From contig CAXTKD010000004.1 in assembly GCA_964244885.1 (NCBI GenBank), positions 62,001-126,000 on the forward strand: a stretch of DNA of 64,000 bases, read 5' to 3'. Both the position numbers and the translations under genes were made by a program. This DNA is from CAXTKD01 sp964244885. Its GTDB lineage: Bacteria; Pseudomonadota; Alphaproteobacteria; Sphingomonadales; Sphingomonadaceae. The notes beneath the pieces were generated by a model. That model was not told the DNA's origin. It did no database searches and saw only the letters and a list, made by a program, of their open reading frames with translations. This document shows positions 8,559 through 16,384 of the stretch, in pieces; position 1 is the stretch's first letter, and each line of letters opens with the position of its first letter.

Positions 8559-9034
8559 TAGTGGCGGCACTGGCGGCGCGGTAGAAAAGTGAGGCTTTGA
8601 GTCATTCCCTCGGCACGACATCGTCGATCCCCTTCTGGAGGACTTCGCGCTGTCTCTTGGTATCCTGGCCGCGACGTCAGTCACGCGATCGAGCCGGTTT
8701 GGGTCATAAGGTGGATTCTCATAATAAGAGAACCAATCACACTTATGACCCATCGCGGCCGATAATCGCGGCCAGGTCAGGCCTGGCGAGCATCCTTGCG
8801 CTTCTGGTTGGCGGCCTCGACCACAAGATCGATCGCAACGATCCAGGCACCCTTGAGGTTGAGGAGATCGAAAAGCCTGTTGTTGATCAGAAGACGGTCA
8901 CGCTCGCTGCCTTGGCGTCGGATTCGTCGGCCTATTTTACAGTCCGCGAATTGGTATTCGGCAAAACGCTGAATCACTTACTAAAAAATGTCGGCACGTT
9001 TCATGCATCGAGTTCCGTGAGCAGGGAACAAATT
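8559..9034. other. Left part of the island without a convincing gene
   Basis: Only short, ambiguous frames are found. A minus-strand frame at 8777-8977 (66 aa, with the run LLINNRLFDLLNLKGAWIVA) could be the relic of a longer protein. A second minus-strand frame near 8597-8665 reads RGQDTKRQREVLQKG and ends with a natural-looking stop, but is blocked upstream. A long imperfect hairpin lies at 8701-8751. I recognise no family. Confidence 0.4.
8701..8751. repeat. Long imperfect hairpin in the island
   Basis: The outer arms GGGTCATAAG and CTTATGACCC pair over 10 bp. GTG/CAC and GGATTCTC/GAGAACC (one bulge) extend the stem towards an ATAATAA loop. There is no U-run, and it is not adjacent to a stop codon. 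It may be a recombination or replication site, or an RNA structure. Confidence 0.6.
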
Positions 9035-10279
9035 ATGCGCACCGATCTTAAACTTCTCATTCTTTCGTTTGTCGTGGTTGCGAGCCCAGCAAGCGCGGCG
9101 TTCGACCCCAACATGACGAATCTTTGCTCGGCGGTGCGAGTTGACAGGACCTATTGGAGGGACTGCGAGGTTCGCAACGGCAGATACGTTACGGTTGATG
9201 GGCAATATAATGGCCCCATCCCACTTCGCCCAGGCCCCGGCCAGACAATTGTTGCATATGTTGCAGATGAATATGTATCGAATCCATCCAACGGCTATAG
9301 CTCTATCTTTACGAGAAAGGTTCAATACGTTGGCATAATAAATGGTGCATTGCCGTCATCTGCTTCATTAGAAGGTGCAGATTTTTCTTATAAGGTCCCT
9401 CGATCGATCTCGTCACTGGAAGACATTGCCCCACCATCACCGCCGAACGATGCCGACTTAATCGATCGAGTAGTCCAAGCTACGATTTCATTGGTGGACG
9501 GAACGCGCGACGCGATACTTGAGTGGGTGCGAAGCGGTGGTAGCAGGTCTGCATTTCTCGAAGCCATGGGGGAAAGGATCGTCACTGGTCTATCCGGCTC
9601 GATTTCCCGTTTAGGCGGTGTGATTAACAACATGCTTACAGGCCTATTGGATCCGGAGGTTCAGCAGGGTGTAAGTGCAATTCATGACGCTGCTAATGAC
9701 TCGGACCCGAACACTCGGGGCTTATATATGTCGCGCGACCAACGACAGCAGTTGCAGCAAATACTAGATGATATTGATAGTCAAAAGCAACCAATTCAAC
9801 CATCGTCGAAATCGGGGACAACTTCGGCTTTTGATGTTCAAGTTGGAGCAGGCAACCCTATAACCCTTGATCCGGCCTTCGCGAGTGGATTCGAATATAA
9901 AATTGGATCGGGTGACCCTTTGTTTAAGTCAGTTGCGCTACCCGCGCTGGGTGATGTGCAATCCGATTTCGATTTGCACACCCTTGTTGACGGCGCGTGG
10001 ACGTATCTGGCGACCGTTAATTCCCTTGAGGAGTATGTTTTTGCCACTCCAGTGAGTGAGTTCCGAATCTTGGGTATTAACCAGAATGCCGCGATCGACC
10101 CAGATGCCGAGTGGGTTTCGATGGTCTCGTTCACGAACAGTGGTCACTTCACGGGGACCATTACTGGATTGCAAGCCGATGAGATTTCGATCGCTGAGCC
10201 ATCACAAATCGGTATTTTTGGAATAGCGCTCATGTTGCTCTTAGGCATGCGAGTTCAACTCAAAGCGCGTGCGGAATGA
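9035..10279 (+). CDS. Secreted protein with PEP-CTERM-like C-terminus
   Basis: A 414-aa protein starting at ATG 9035 after AGCAGGGA, with a signal peptide ending SPASAA. The middle is a helical stretch (about 135-255) including a coil-prone QRQQLQQILDDI. A beta-rich domain follows with choice-of-anchor-like phrases (GFEYKIGSGDPLFKSVALP, then SEFRILGIN). The C-terminus is EPSQ, a hydrophobic segment IGIFGIALMLLLGM and a basic tail, which resembles a PEP-CTERM sorting signal. Codon use is AT-richer than the neighbours. The last two codons and the stop fall in the repeat. No sortase-like EpsH/XrtA gene is in the window. Confidence 0.72.
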   Translation: MRTDLKLLILSFVVVASPASAAFDPNMTNLCSAVRVDRTYWRDCEVRNGRYVTVDGQYNGPIPLRPGPGQTIVAYVADEYVSNPSNGYSSIFTRKVQYVGIINGALPSSASLEGADFSYKVPRSISSLEDIAPPSPPNDADLIDRVVQATISLVDGTRDAILEWVRSGGSRSAFLEAMGERIVTGLSGSISRLGGVINNMLTGLLDPEVQQGVSAIHDAANDSDPNTRGLYMSRDQRQQLQQILDDIDSQKQPIQPSSKSGTTSAFDVQVGAGNPITLDPAFASGFEYKIGSGDPLFKSVALPALGDVQSDFDLHTLVDGAWTYLATVNSLEEYVFATPVSEFRILGINQNAAIDPDAEWVSMVSFTNSGHFTGTITGLQADEISIAEPSQIGIFGIALMLLLGMRVQLKARAE

Positions 10280-10392
10280 CCAAGGACATCGAGGTCTTCC
10301 GCTTCAACGGCAAGACGCTTACCCAGGACGCGTCCGCGACGCTGACCTTCGACGCCCGCCCCGGCTCGATCGCCAGCGCGACGAGCCGCTAA
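10269..10392 (+). pseudogene. Duplicated 3' end of the lactonase-like gene
   Basis: 124 bp repeat the end of the gene at 7330-8505, including its stop codon, with one base change. It has no start and is only the duplicated flank of the integration site. Confidence 0.85.
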
Positions 10393-10445
10393 GGGAGATT
10401 TGGCGGCCCCGAGAGGATTCGAACCTCCGGCCTGCGGTTTAGGAA
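10269..10445. repeat. Right copy of 177-bp direct repeat flanking the tRNA island
   Basis: The partner of 8382-8558, offset by exactly 1887 bp with one mismatch. It contains the 3' part of the intact tRNA-Arg. Confidence 0.95.
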
Positions 10446-10477
10446 ACCGTCGCTCTATCCGGCTGAGCTACGGGGCC
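10401..10477 (-). tRNA. tRNA-Arg (anticodon CCT)
   Basis: A 77-nt cloverleaf with CCA encoded. Acceptor GGCCCCG pairs with CGGGGCC, D-stem GCTC with GAGC, and the anticodon stem ACGGT/ACCGC encloses loop TTCCTAA. The T-arm is GGAGG-TTCGAAT-CCTCT. The anticodon reads AGG arginine codons. It is the integration target of the island to its left. Confidence 0.95.
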
Positions 10478-10519
10478 GCGCCGCTGGCGATGTGCTGGCA
10501 AAGCTTCCGAAAAGCAAGG

Positions 10520-10957
10520 TCAGGCGTCGGCCGCGCGGCGCGGGCGGAAGGGCAGCGCGGCGACCTCGATGCCGTCGTCGCGCAGCGCCGCCGCCTCGGC
10601 GGGCGTCGCCTCGCCGTAGATGCCGCGCGGCTCGGTTTCGCCGAGGTGGATCGACCGCGCCTCGTCGGCGAAGCGGTCGCCGACATAGTCACAATTCTCC
10701 TCGACCGCCGCCTGCATCGTCGCCATCGCGGCGAGGACGCGCTTCGCGTCGTCCGGGGTATAGGCCGCGTGGGGCCTGGTGGCGCGATTGCCCTTGGCCT
10801 GGACGGCGGGCGCCATCACCGCCTTGTCGACCTGGGTATCGCCGCACAGCGGGCAGGCGACGAGCGCGCGCTTGCGCTGCGACTCGTAATCGTCGCTCGA
10901 TCCGAACCATGCCTCGAAGACATGGGACTTCGCGCACTGAAGGTCGAAGACGATCAC
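10520..10957 (-). CDS. DUF1178 family protein
   Basis: A 145-aa protein beginning at GTG with IVFDLQCAKSHVFEAWFGS, the hallmark N-terminus of DUF1178, followed by a CPLCG zinc-ribbon-like pair. The function of the family is unknown. The start overlaps the stop of the nitrilase gene (GTGA), so the two are translationally coupled. It is the third gene of a grxC-nitrilase-DUF1178 operon common in alphaproteobacteria. Confidence 0.88.
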   Translation of the reverse strand: MIVFDLQCAKSHVFEAWFGSSDDYESQRKRALVACPLCGDTQVDKAVMAPAVQAKGNRATRPHAAYTPDDAKRVLAAMATMQAAVEENCDYVGDRFADEARSIHLGETEPRGIYGEATPAEAAALRDDGIEVAALPFRPRRAADA

Positions 10958-11778
10958 GCGAGCGTCACCTCGCGCCGGTGTTCGATCGTCGGGATGCGCG
11001 ACCGGGTCGCCGCGACCGCATCGAGGTCGAGGTCGACCACGGCATGGCCTGGGGCCTCGCCCATATCCAGCAGCACCCGTCCCCAAGGATCGACGGCGAG
11101 CGAGTGGCCCCAGGTCGCGCGGCCATCGGCATGCTCGCCGGTCTGCGCTGCGGCGATGACGAAGGCGCCGGCCTCGATCGCCCGGGCGCGAAGCAGCGTC
11201 TCCCAATGCGCGGCGCCGGTCGGCCGCGTGAAGGCGGCGGGGACCGACAGGAGAGTGGCGCCGGCGCCGGTCAGCGTCTCATAGAGCCGCGGGAAGCGCA
11301 TATCGTAGCAGATGCTGAGGCCGAGCTTGCCCCACGGCGTGTCGGCGACGACGGCCTGCGCGCCCGGCGCGTAGGTCGCGGATTCGCGGTAGCGCTCGCC
11401 GCTCGGCAGATCGACGTCGAACAGGTGCATCTTGTCGTAGCGCGCGCGGATCGCGCCCTGGTCGTCGATCAGGAAGCCGCGATTGGCGAGCCGCCCCGCG
11501 CCGGGGTCGCGGATCGCGAGCGAGCCGAGATGAACCCAGAGGCCGAGCTTCGCCGCCGCCTCGCGCACCGCCGCGAGTGTCGGGTCGCCCGCCTCGTCGC
11601 CGATAGTCCCGGCGGCCCGCGCCCGGTTGCCGTCGAGCAATCCGCTCATCTCCGGCGTGAAGGCGAATCGCGCCCCCTCCCCCGCCAGCATCCCGAGGCC
11701 GGCGGCGATCGCGGCGGCATTGGCCTTCGGATCGATGCCGGTCGTCGTCTGCAGCAGGCCGGCGCGGAGGATCGTCAT
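10954..11778 (-). CDS. Carbon-nitrogen hydrolase (Nit1/Nit2-type amidase)
   Basis: A 274-aa nitrilase-superfamily enzyme with the Glu-Lys-Cys triad visible: FTPEMSG, YDKMHLFDVD and SICYDMRFP. The HLFDVD phrase is typical of the Nit1/Nit2 branch, which hydrolyses deaminated glutathione or omega-amides, fitting its position directly after glutaredoxin. It overlaps the grx stop by one base and the DUF1178 start by four. Cytoplasmic. Confidence 0.88.
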   Translation of the reverse strand: MTILRAGLLQTTTGIDPKANAAAIAAGLGMLAGEGARFAFTPEMSGLLDGNRARAAGTIGDEAGDPTLAAVREAAAKLGLWVHLGSLAIRDPGAGRLANRGFLIDDQGAIRARYDKMHLFDVDLPSGERYRESATYAPGAQAVVADTPWGKLGLSICYDMRFPRLYETLTGAGATLLSVPAAFTRPTGAAHWETLLRARAIEAGAFVIAAAQTGEHADGRATWGHSLAVDPWGRVLLDMGEAPGHAVVDLDLDAVAATRSRIPTIEHRREVTLA

Positions 11779-12032
11779 CAGGCGAGCAGCGGGTCCAGTC
11801 CGCCCTGGCGGTCGAGCGCCGCCATGTCGTCCGAGCCGCCGATATGCTTGCCGTCGATGAAGATCTGCGGAACCGTCGAGCCGCCGTTCGAGCGCTCCAG
11901 CATCTCGGCGCGCTTGGGCCCGCCCATCGTGATGTCGTACTCGATGAACTCAACGCCCTTGGCCTTGAGCATCGACTTGGCGCGCGCGCAGTAGCCGCAC
12001 GTGAACTTGGTGTAGATCTCGACCTTGGCCAC
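11778..12032 (-). CDS. grxC: Glutaredoxin 3
   Basis: An 84-aa thioredoxin-fold protein with a CGYC active site near residue 12, the cis-Pro motif STVPQIFI and the GG-S-DDM glutathione-binding end. It reduces disulfides using glutathione. The stop overlaps the start of the nitrilase gene, giving a coupled operon. Confidence 0.93.
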   Translation of the reverse strand: MAKVEIYTKFTCGYCARAKSMLKAKGVEFIEYDITMGGPKRAEMLERSNGGSTVPQIFIDGKHIGGSDDMAALDRQGGLDPLLA

Positions 12033-12062
12033 GGCGCACCTCCCTGTGTCTAAGATATGGCG

Positions 12063-12791
12063 CTACCCGCCACTCCGCACAACCCGCGCCCACGCCAGCA
12101 GGTTCACCGAATGCGCCCCAGCGCGCAGCAGCACGCGGGCGCAGGCGTTGGCGGTGGCGCCCGTGGTCAGCACGTCGTCAACGAGGACGACCGCCCTGCC
12201 CTTGATCGCCGCGCGCCGGCGCTCCGTCACGCGGAAAGCGCCGCGGACGTTGGCGGCGCGATCCTTGCGATTCATGCCCTGACTCGACGGCGTGGCGCGG
12301 TGGCGCTCCAGCCCGTCGACCAGCAACTCGGCATTCGACACCTTCGCCAGCGCGCGGGCCATCAGCGCCGCCTGGTTGTAGCCCCTTCGCCACAGTCGCC
12401 AGCGATGGAGCGGCACCGGCACGATGAGCGCGCCGTCGAGCCATTCGCCGCCCGCCCGCGCCAGCTGCCGCGCCATCGCGCGCGCCAGATGATCGCGGTC
12501 GGCATGCTTCAAGCCGAGCACGACGTCTCTTGCCGCGCCATCATAGGCGACGACGGCGCGCGCGCCGAATCGCGGCGGCTCGGCAAGGCAGGCGCCGCAG
12601 AGCGCGCCCGGCGCGGCGGGAAGCTCGAACGGATCGCCGCAGGTCGCGCAGAGCGGCGGCGTGATGAAGGCGAGGCTCGACCAGCAGGCGGCGCAGAAGC
12701 CGCCATCATCGGGCACGATCTCGCCGCATCCCATGCAACGCGGCGGGAGGACGAGGTCCAGCGCGGCGGTGAGGAGGGCGGCGGGGCGCAT
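12063..12791 (-). CDS. comF: ComF family protein (phosphoribosyltransferase-like)
   Basis: A 242-aa protein with an N-terminal zinc-ribbon (CMGCG, CAACW, CATCG, CGAC) and a C-terminal PRTase signature VVLVDDVLTTGATANACA. The segment PVPLHRWRLWRRGYNQA is the usual ComF/GntX phrase. ComF proteins are linked to DNA uptake or processing; the function in sphingomonads is not established. Confidence 0.9.
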   Translation of the reverse strand: MRPAALLTAALDLVLPPRCMGCGEIVPDDGGFCAACWSSLAFITPPLCATCGDPFELPAAPGALCGACLAEPPRFGARAVVAYDGAARDVVLGLKHADRDHLARAMARQLARAGGEWLDGALIVPVPLHRWRLWRRGYNQAALMARALAKVSNAELLVDGLERHRATPSSQGMNRKDRAANVRGAFRVTERRRAAIKGRAVVLVDDVLTTGATANACARVLLRAGAHSVNLLAWARVVRSGG

Positions 12792-12828
12792 GGCGACAGG
12801 CTATCCAACAATGCCGATTTTCCAAGCT

Positions 12829-12896
12829 CCGTTCGTGCTGAGCCTGTCGAAGCACGAGGCCGCGCGGACGCCCTTCGACAGGCTCAGGGCGAACGG
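12829..12896. repeat. REP-type palindrome, GAGCCTGTCGAAG family
   Basis: Inverted arms CGTTCGTGCTGAGCCTGTCG and its imperfect complement (CGACAGGCTCAGGGCGAACG) flank a short GC-rich loop between comF and a divergent methyltransferase. It has the form of the dispersed intergenic palindromes seen elsewhere in this window. Confidence 0.75.
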
Positions 12897-12934
12897 AGGT
12901 TGGGTGCGCGCGATCTTGGCCTTAGGAGGCCCGC

Positions 12935-13753
12935 ATGCCCGAGCCCTTCGAGCCCTTCGACCGCGTACTCCGCCGCCGGCGCCGCGACCGCGCGGCGCCG
13001 GGGTTCGAAGCGCACGCCTTCCTGAAGGACATCATGGGGGAGGAGATCGCCGCGCGCCTCGCCGATATCGGCCGGCGCTTCCAGTCGGCGCTCGATCTTG
13101 GATCGCACGACGGGCGGCTGGGGCGGAGTCTGCCGGTCGAGCATGTCGCCTATGCCGACGCTGGCTTCGCCTTCGCGCGCACGGCGGGTGGCGTGCAATG
13201 CGACGAAGACCGGCTGCCGTTCGCCAGCGGGGCGTTCGACCTCGTCGTTTCGGCGGGCAGCCTGCACGGAGTCAACGACCTGCCCGGCGCGCTGGCGCAG
13301 ATCCGACGCTGTCTGCGGCCCGGCGGGCTTTTCCTCGCGGCGTTCGTCGGCGGCGATTCGCTCGCGGAAATCCGATCGGCGTTCCTCGAAGCCGAATCGG
13401 CGCTGAGCGGCGGCGCGGCGGCGCGGATGCTGCCGATGGTCGATCCCGCCGAGGCGCCGTCGCTGATGCTGCGCGCCGGCTTCACCTCGCCCGTCGCCGA
13501 CGTCGATTCGCGAACCATCCGCTACCCGACGCTGTTCAAGGCGCTCGCCGACCTGCGCGGCGCGGGCGAGAGCGCGATCTTCGACGCCGCCAACCGCGCG
13601 CCGCTCCGCCGCGCCGCGCTGCTCGACGCCGCCCGGCGCTTCGGCGCCGCACCCGACAAGACTCCGGTGCGGGTGCAGATTCTCCACATGACCGGCTGGG
13701 CGCCGGGCGGCGACGGCGGCGATCTGGCCGAGGCGCTAAAGCAGCGCCTGTAG
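12935..13753 (+). CDS. SAM-dependent methyltransferase (NDUFAF5/BioC-like)
   Basis: A 272-aa class I methyltransferase. Motif I reads ALDLGSHDGRLG, the acidic cluster QCDEDRLPF, then the post-I segment FDLVVSAGSLHGVNDLPGAL and LRPGGLFLAAFVGG. The layout and RRRRRDRAAPGF start match alphaproteobacterial NDUFAF5 homologues (complex I assembly factors in mitochondria). The bacterial role is unproven. Its end overlaps the convergent mutT gene by 18 bp. Confidence 0.82.
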   Translation: MPEPFEPFDRVLRRRRRDRAAPGFEAHAFLKDIMGEEIAARLADIGRRFQSALDLGSHDGRLGRSLPVEHVAYADAGFAFARTAGGVQCDEDRLPFASGAFDLVVSAGSLHGVNDLPGALAQIRRCLRPGGLFLAAFVGGDSLAEIRSAFLEAESALSGGAAARMLPMVDPAEAPSLMLRAGFTSPVADVDSRTIRYPTLFKALADLRGAGESAIFDAANRAPLRRAALLDAARRFGAAPDKTPVRVQILHMTGWAPGGDGGDLAEALKQRL

Positions 13754-14188
13754 GAGGCCGAGCAGCGGCCGGTCGGCAGGCGGCATCGGCAGCCCGAACA
13801 TCTCCGGCACCCGCGCCCATTTCAGCGCCTGCCCTTGCTGGCCTTCAGGCGTGCCGCGCCATTTGCGGCAGGCGAACAGCAGCAGGAGCAGCCGGAAATC
13901 GTCATAGGCGTGGCTGGCGAAGCCGCAGGGCGCGAGGCAGGAGGCGGCGGTATCGATGCCGAGCTCCTCGCGCAGCTCGCGGACCAGCGCGGCTTCTGGC
14001 GACTCGCCGGGCTCGATCTTGCCGCCGGGGAATTCCCACAGCCCCTTGAGACCCCCGCTGTTGCGCTGCGCCAGCAGCACCCGCCCGTCGCGGTCAACCA
14101 GCGCCGCCGCCGAGACCAGCACCAACGGCAAATCCGGCGAGCCGGCGGGCGGGCCGGGACAGTTAAGCGCGTCTTCACTCTCTTCCAT
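13736..14188 (-). CDS. mutT: MutT-type Nudix hydrolase (8-oxo-dGTP diphosphatase)
   Basis: A 150-aa Nudix enzyme with the complete box: GGKIEPGE, then a spacer, then RELREELGI near residues 55-78. WEFPGGK is the usual MutT phrase. It sanitises oxidised nucleotides. The N-terminal 20 residues are an extension with no obvious role. It is convergent with the methyltransferase, tails overlapping. Confidence 0.88.
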   Translation of the reverse strand: MEESEDALNCPGPPAGSPDLPLVLVSAAALVDRDGRVLLAQRNSGGLKGLWEFPGGKIEPGESPEAALVRELREELGIDTAASCLAPCGFASHAYDDFRLLLLLFACRKWRGTPEGQQGQALKWARVPEMFGLPMPPADRPLLGLLQALL

Positions 14189-14225
14189 CGCGCTTTCTTA
14201 AACCCCGCGGTCCAAAATCCCACTC

Positions 14226-14390
14226 GTGCTCATTCGGCTCCAGACACTGATCGGCGACCGTCGCGGCGCGACGGCGATCGAGTACAGCCTGATCGTCGCG
14301 CTCATCGCCCTCGCGAGCGTCGGCGCGATTGGTCAGGTCGCCATCGGATCGGGGTCGATTTGGGCGCGAATCGCTTCGGCGGTTGGTTAA
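14226..14390 (+). CDS. Flp family type IVb pilin (short)
   Basis: A 54-aa frame from GTG encodes LIRLQTLIGDRRGATAIEYS followed by a single hydrophobic helix. The GATAIEY motif is the Flp pilin signature, with prepilin peptidase expected to cleave just before the hydrophobic stretch. It precedes a second Flp pilin by about 120 bp. No tad assembly genes are in the window, so these are orphan pilins here. Confidence 0.8.
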   Translation: MLIRLQTLIGDRRGATAIEYSLIVALIALASVGAIGQVAIGSGSIWARIASAVG

Positions 14391-14508
14391 CGGGCGCTTA
14401 GCCTTGCGGCTTAAATGATCCGCAAGGGTGAAGGCCTTAAAGAACGAATGCTGGCCCCCGAATCGAGGGACAGGGACGAGGCGAAGACGGAACCAAGGAG
14501 AGAGTGAT

Positions 14509-14682
14509 ATGTCGATTTTCAAGCTTGTGCGCCGTGACCAGAAGGGCGCCACCGCCATCGAGTACGGCCTGATTGCGGCACTCATTGCCGTCGCCGGCGT
14601 CGGCGCTTTTCAGGCGGTGGGGACCAGCATCCAGGGGACTTTCAACTCGGCCTCGACGACGCTGGATACGGCCGGAAACTAA
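14509..14682 (+). CDS. Flp family type IVb pilin
   Basis: A 57-aa protein with the N-terminal basic leader MSIFKLVRRDQK, then GATAIEYGLIAALIAVAG, the canonical Flp processing site and helix. AAGGAGAGAG precedes the ATG. It is followed by a strong terminator. It is paralogous to the pilin just upstream, suggesting tandem duplication and divergence. Confidence 0.93.
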   Translation: MSIFKLVRRDQKGATAIEYGLIAALIAVAGVGAFQAVGTSIQGTFNSASTTLDTAGN

Positions 14683-14708
14683 TCGATACGCATAGGCGAA
14701 TCGTGACA

Positions 14709-14736
14709 GGCGGCGGACCTAGGTCCGCCGCCTTTT
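14709..14736 (+). terminator. Rho-independent terminator after Flp pilin
   Basis: A perfect self-complementary 24-nt palindrome (12-bp arms from GGCGGCGGACC onward) is followed by TTTT. It also lies just after the stop of the convergent M48 protease gene, so it may serve both. Confidence 0.85.
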
Positions 14737-14742
14737 CGCATT

Positions 14743-16200
14743 TCAGCGCCCGTAGACGATCAGCTTGACCTGCTCGCCCGGCCGGAGCGGGCGGCTCGCC
14801 TCGCGGTCGTTGATCGCGAGGAAGCGTTCCAGCTTCAGCGAACCGAAGGCCATGCGCTGGCTCAAGGATTGCGGCGTATCACCCGCCCGCGCCGTCACCA
14901 CCTGGACGACGCGCGGGCGGATCGCCGCGGCTTCGGCCTCGGTCAGCCGCCGGAGCGAGGCGATCATGCCGCCGAACTGGCCGCCGCGCCCGGCGGGCGA
15001 CAGCGCGATGAAGTGGAAGGCCTGGCCGTCGCTCCAGCGATAGGCGGCGATATCGACGTCCATCGTGCCGCTTCGGGTCTGGACGCGCCCGGGCAGCACC
15101 ACCGCGTCGATCCCGTTGACCCGGGTCGGCTCGGCGCGGCCGAACTCGCCGCCCGAATTGCCGGCGAACGCCTGCGCCACGCGGGCGGCATAATCCTCAA
15201 GCGACTCGCCGCGCTGCAGCGGCCCGCCGGCGAACTGCGCCTGGCCGCCGGTCGCCGTGACGATCGTCACGGCCTTGCTGCCATTGGTGACCGTCGCGCC
15301 CGGCGGCGCCTGGAACCGCAGCCGCAAGGCGCGGTGCGAGAAGGTCGAATCGTCGACGATGCCCTCGCTCGGGTCGTCGCCCCACAGCAGGCCGTCGACC
15401 CCGGCGTAATAGGCGCTGGCGTTACGCGCCCGCGTGCCCTGCTCCACGCCGGTCTGGCGCGCCACCTTGACCGCCTGCGCGATTCGGTCGCTGGTCAGCG
15501 GGTGGGTGCGCGCCCACGCCGGAGCCTTGTCCGCCTTGGCCTGCCCGCTCAGCCGCACCTGGAGCGCGCTGTCGGCTTCCAGCGCTTGCAGCATGTCGGG
15601 CGCGGCATAGGGATCGTAGCCGGCGGCGGTCATCGACCGGATGCCGAGCGCGTCGGCCTGGAACTCCTGGTCGCGCGAGAAGGCGAGGACGCTCCGCTGC
15701 CCGACGTAATTGGCGAGCTGCCCGGCGGTCGAGCCGAGGATGACGCTCGCCAGCACCGAGCCGAGCCCGGTCAGCGTCGACCGGCTCTGCCGCTTCTGCG
15801 AATGGCGCGCCGCGACATGGCCCATCTCGTGGCCGAGCACCGAGGCCAGCTCGGCCTCGTCGTTGACGATCGCCAGCAGGCCGCGCGTCACGTAGACGTA
15901 GCAGCCGGGAAGCGCGAAGGCGTTGACCACCGAGGAGTTGAGCAGGGTCACCGTGCAGTCGCTGCCCGCGCCGGCGATCCCCGAGCGCACCGCGACCGCC
16001 TTGGCGACGCGGTTGACGAGCGCGACGCCCGGCCCGCTGTAGGCGCCGCCGAACTCCTCGAGGATCGCCTTGTGCTGTTCGGCTCCGGTCTGCCGGTCGC
16101 GGTCGCTGATCGCGGTGGCGCGCTGGGTCTGCTGCGCGGGCGCTTCGGCGGATGAGAGAGCGAGCGCGCCGATCGCGGCGGCGATGAGGAAACGGCGCAT
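14743..16200 (-). CDS. M48 family metalloprotease, BepA/YfgC-like, with C-terminal LysM-like segment
   Basis: A signal peptide (MRRFLIAAAIGALALSSAEAPA) starts at ATG 16200 behind TTGGAG. The zinc site HEMGH lies in a helix near residue 125 with the downstream Glu in QEFQADALG. The C-terminus (VTARAGDTPQSLSQRM to PGEQVKLIVYG) resembles a LysM fold. BepA-like proteases handle misfolded outer-membrane proteins in the periplasm. At 485 aa it has a middle domain of unknown role between peptidase and LysM-like parts. Confidence 0.88.
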   Translation of the reverse strand: MRRFLIAAAIGALALSSAEAPAQQTQRATAISDRDRQTGAEQHKAILEEFGGAYSGPGVALVNRVAKAVAVRSGIAGAGSDCTVTLLNSSVVNAFALPGCYVYVTRGLLAIVNDEAELASVLGHEMGHVAARHSQKRQSRSTLTGLGSVLASVILGSTAGQLANYVGQRSVLAFSRDQEFQADALGIRSMTAAGYDPYAAPDMLQALEADSALQVRLSGQAKADKAPAWARTHPLTSDRIAQAVKVARQTGVEQGTRARNASAYYAGVDGLLWGDDPSEGIVDDSTFSHRALRLRFQAPPGATVTNGSKAVTIVTATGGQAQFAGGPLQRGESLEDYAARVAQAFAGNSGGEFGRAEPTRVNGIDAVVLPGRVQTRSGTMDVDIAAYRWSDGQAFHFIALSPAGRGGQFGGMIASLRRLTEAEAAAIRPRVVQVVTARAGDTPQSLSQRMAFGSLKLERFLAINDREASRPLRPGEQVKLIVYGR

Positions 16201-16250
16201 GGTCACTCCAAACAAGTATTCAGCCGAACCACAAGACCGCAGGCCAAGTT

Positions 16251-16382
16251 CCCTCGCCCGCTCGCGGGAGAGGGCGACTCGCGGCAGCGAGCGGGGTGAG
16301 GGAAAACCGCTGAGTCCGGCGCTGCTCGCGCTGGCGCGCTTCGCCCCTCACCCCAACCCTCTCCCGCAAGCGGGAGAGGGGG
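16251..16382. repeat. Intergenic palindromic repeat pair (CGGGAGAGGG family)
   Basis: Two hairpins (CCGCTCGCGGGAGAGGG and CCCTCTCCCGCAAGCGGG types) face each other with GGGGTGAGGG / CCCTCACCCC arms, giving a composite inverted repeat of about 130 bp between accA and the M48 gene. Its architecture matches the repeats at 55468 and 58031, though the sequence differs. Confidence 0.75.
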
Positions 16383-16384
16383 AG

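Larger units (their letters stand above)
8559..10268. mobile_element. tRNA-Arg-associated genomic island (small, no integrase seen)
   Basis: About 1.7 kb of DNA with lower GC and different codon use than its neighbours lies between the two 177-bp repeats. The crossover point implied by the repeats is the tRNA anticodon loop, a usual target for tyrosine integrases. No integrase gene is present, so it looks like a remnant or a passively mobilised cargo. Its only convincing gene is the PEP-CTERM-like secreted protein at 9035. Confidence 0.7.

Noticed and set aside
8502..8753. 83-aa minus-strand frame ending NRRPEVRILSGPPNLP
   Set aside because: The ending is the typical artefact of reading through a tRNA 3' end; no family evidence.
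14402..14427. CCTTGCGG/CCGCAAGG hairpin between the two Flp pilins
   Set aside because: Short stem without a U-run or context; may be a weak attenuator, but not supported.
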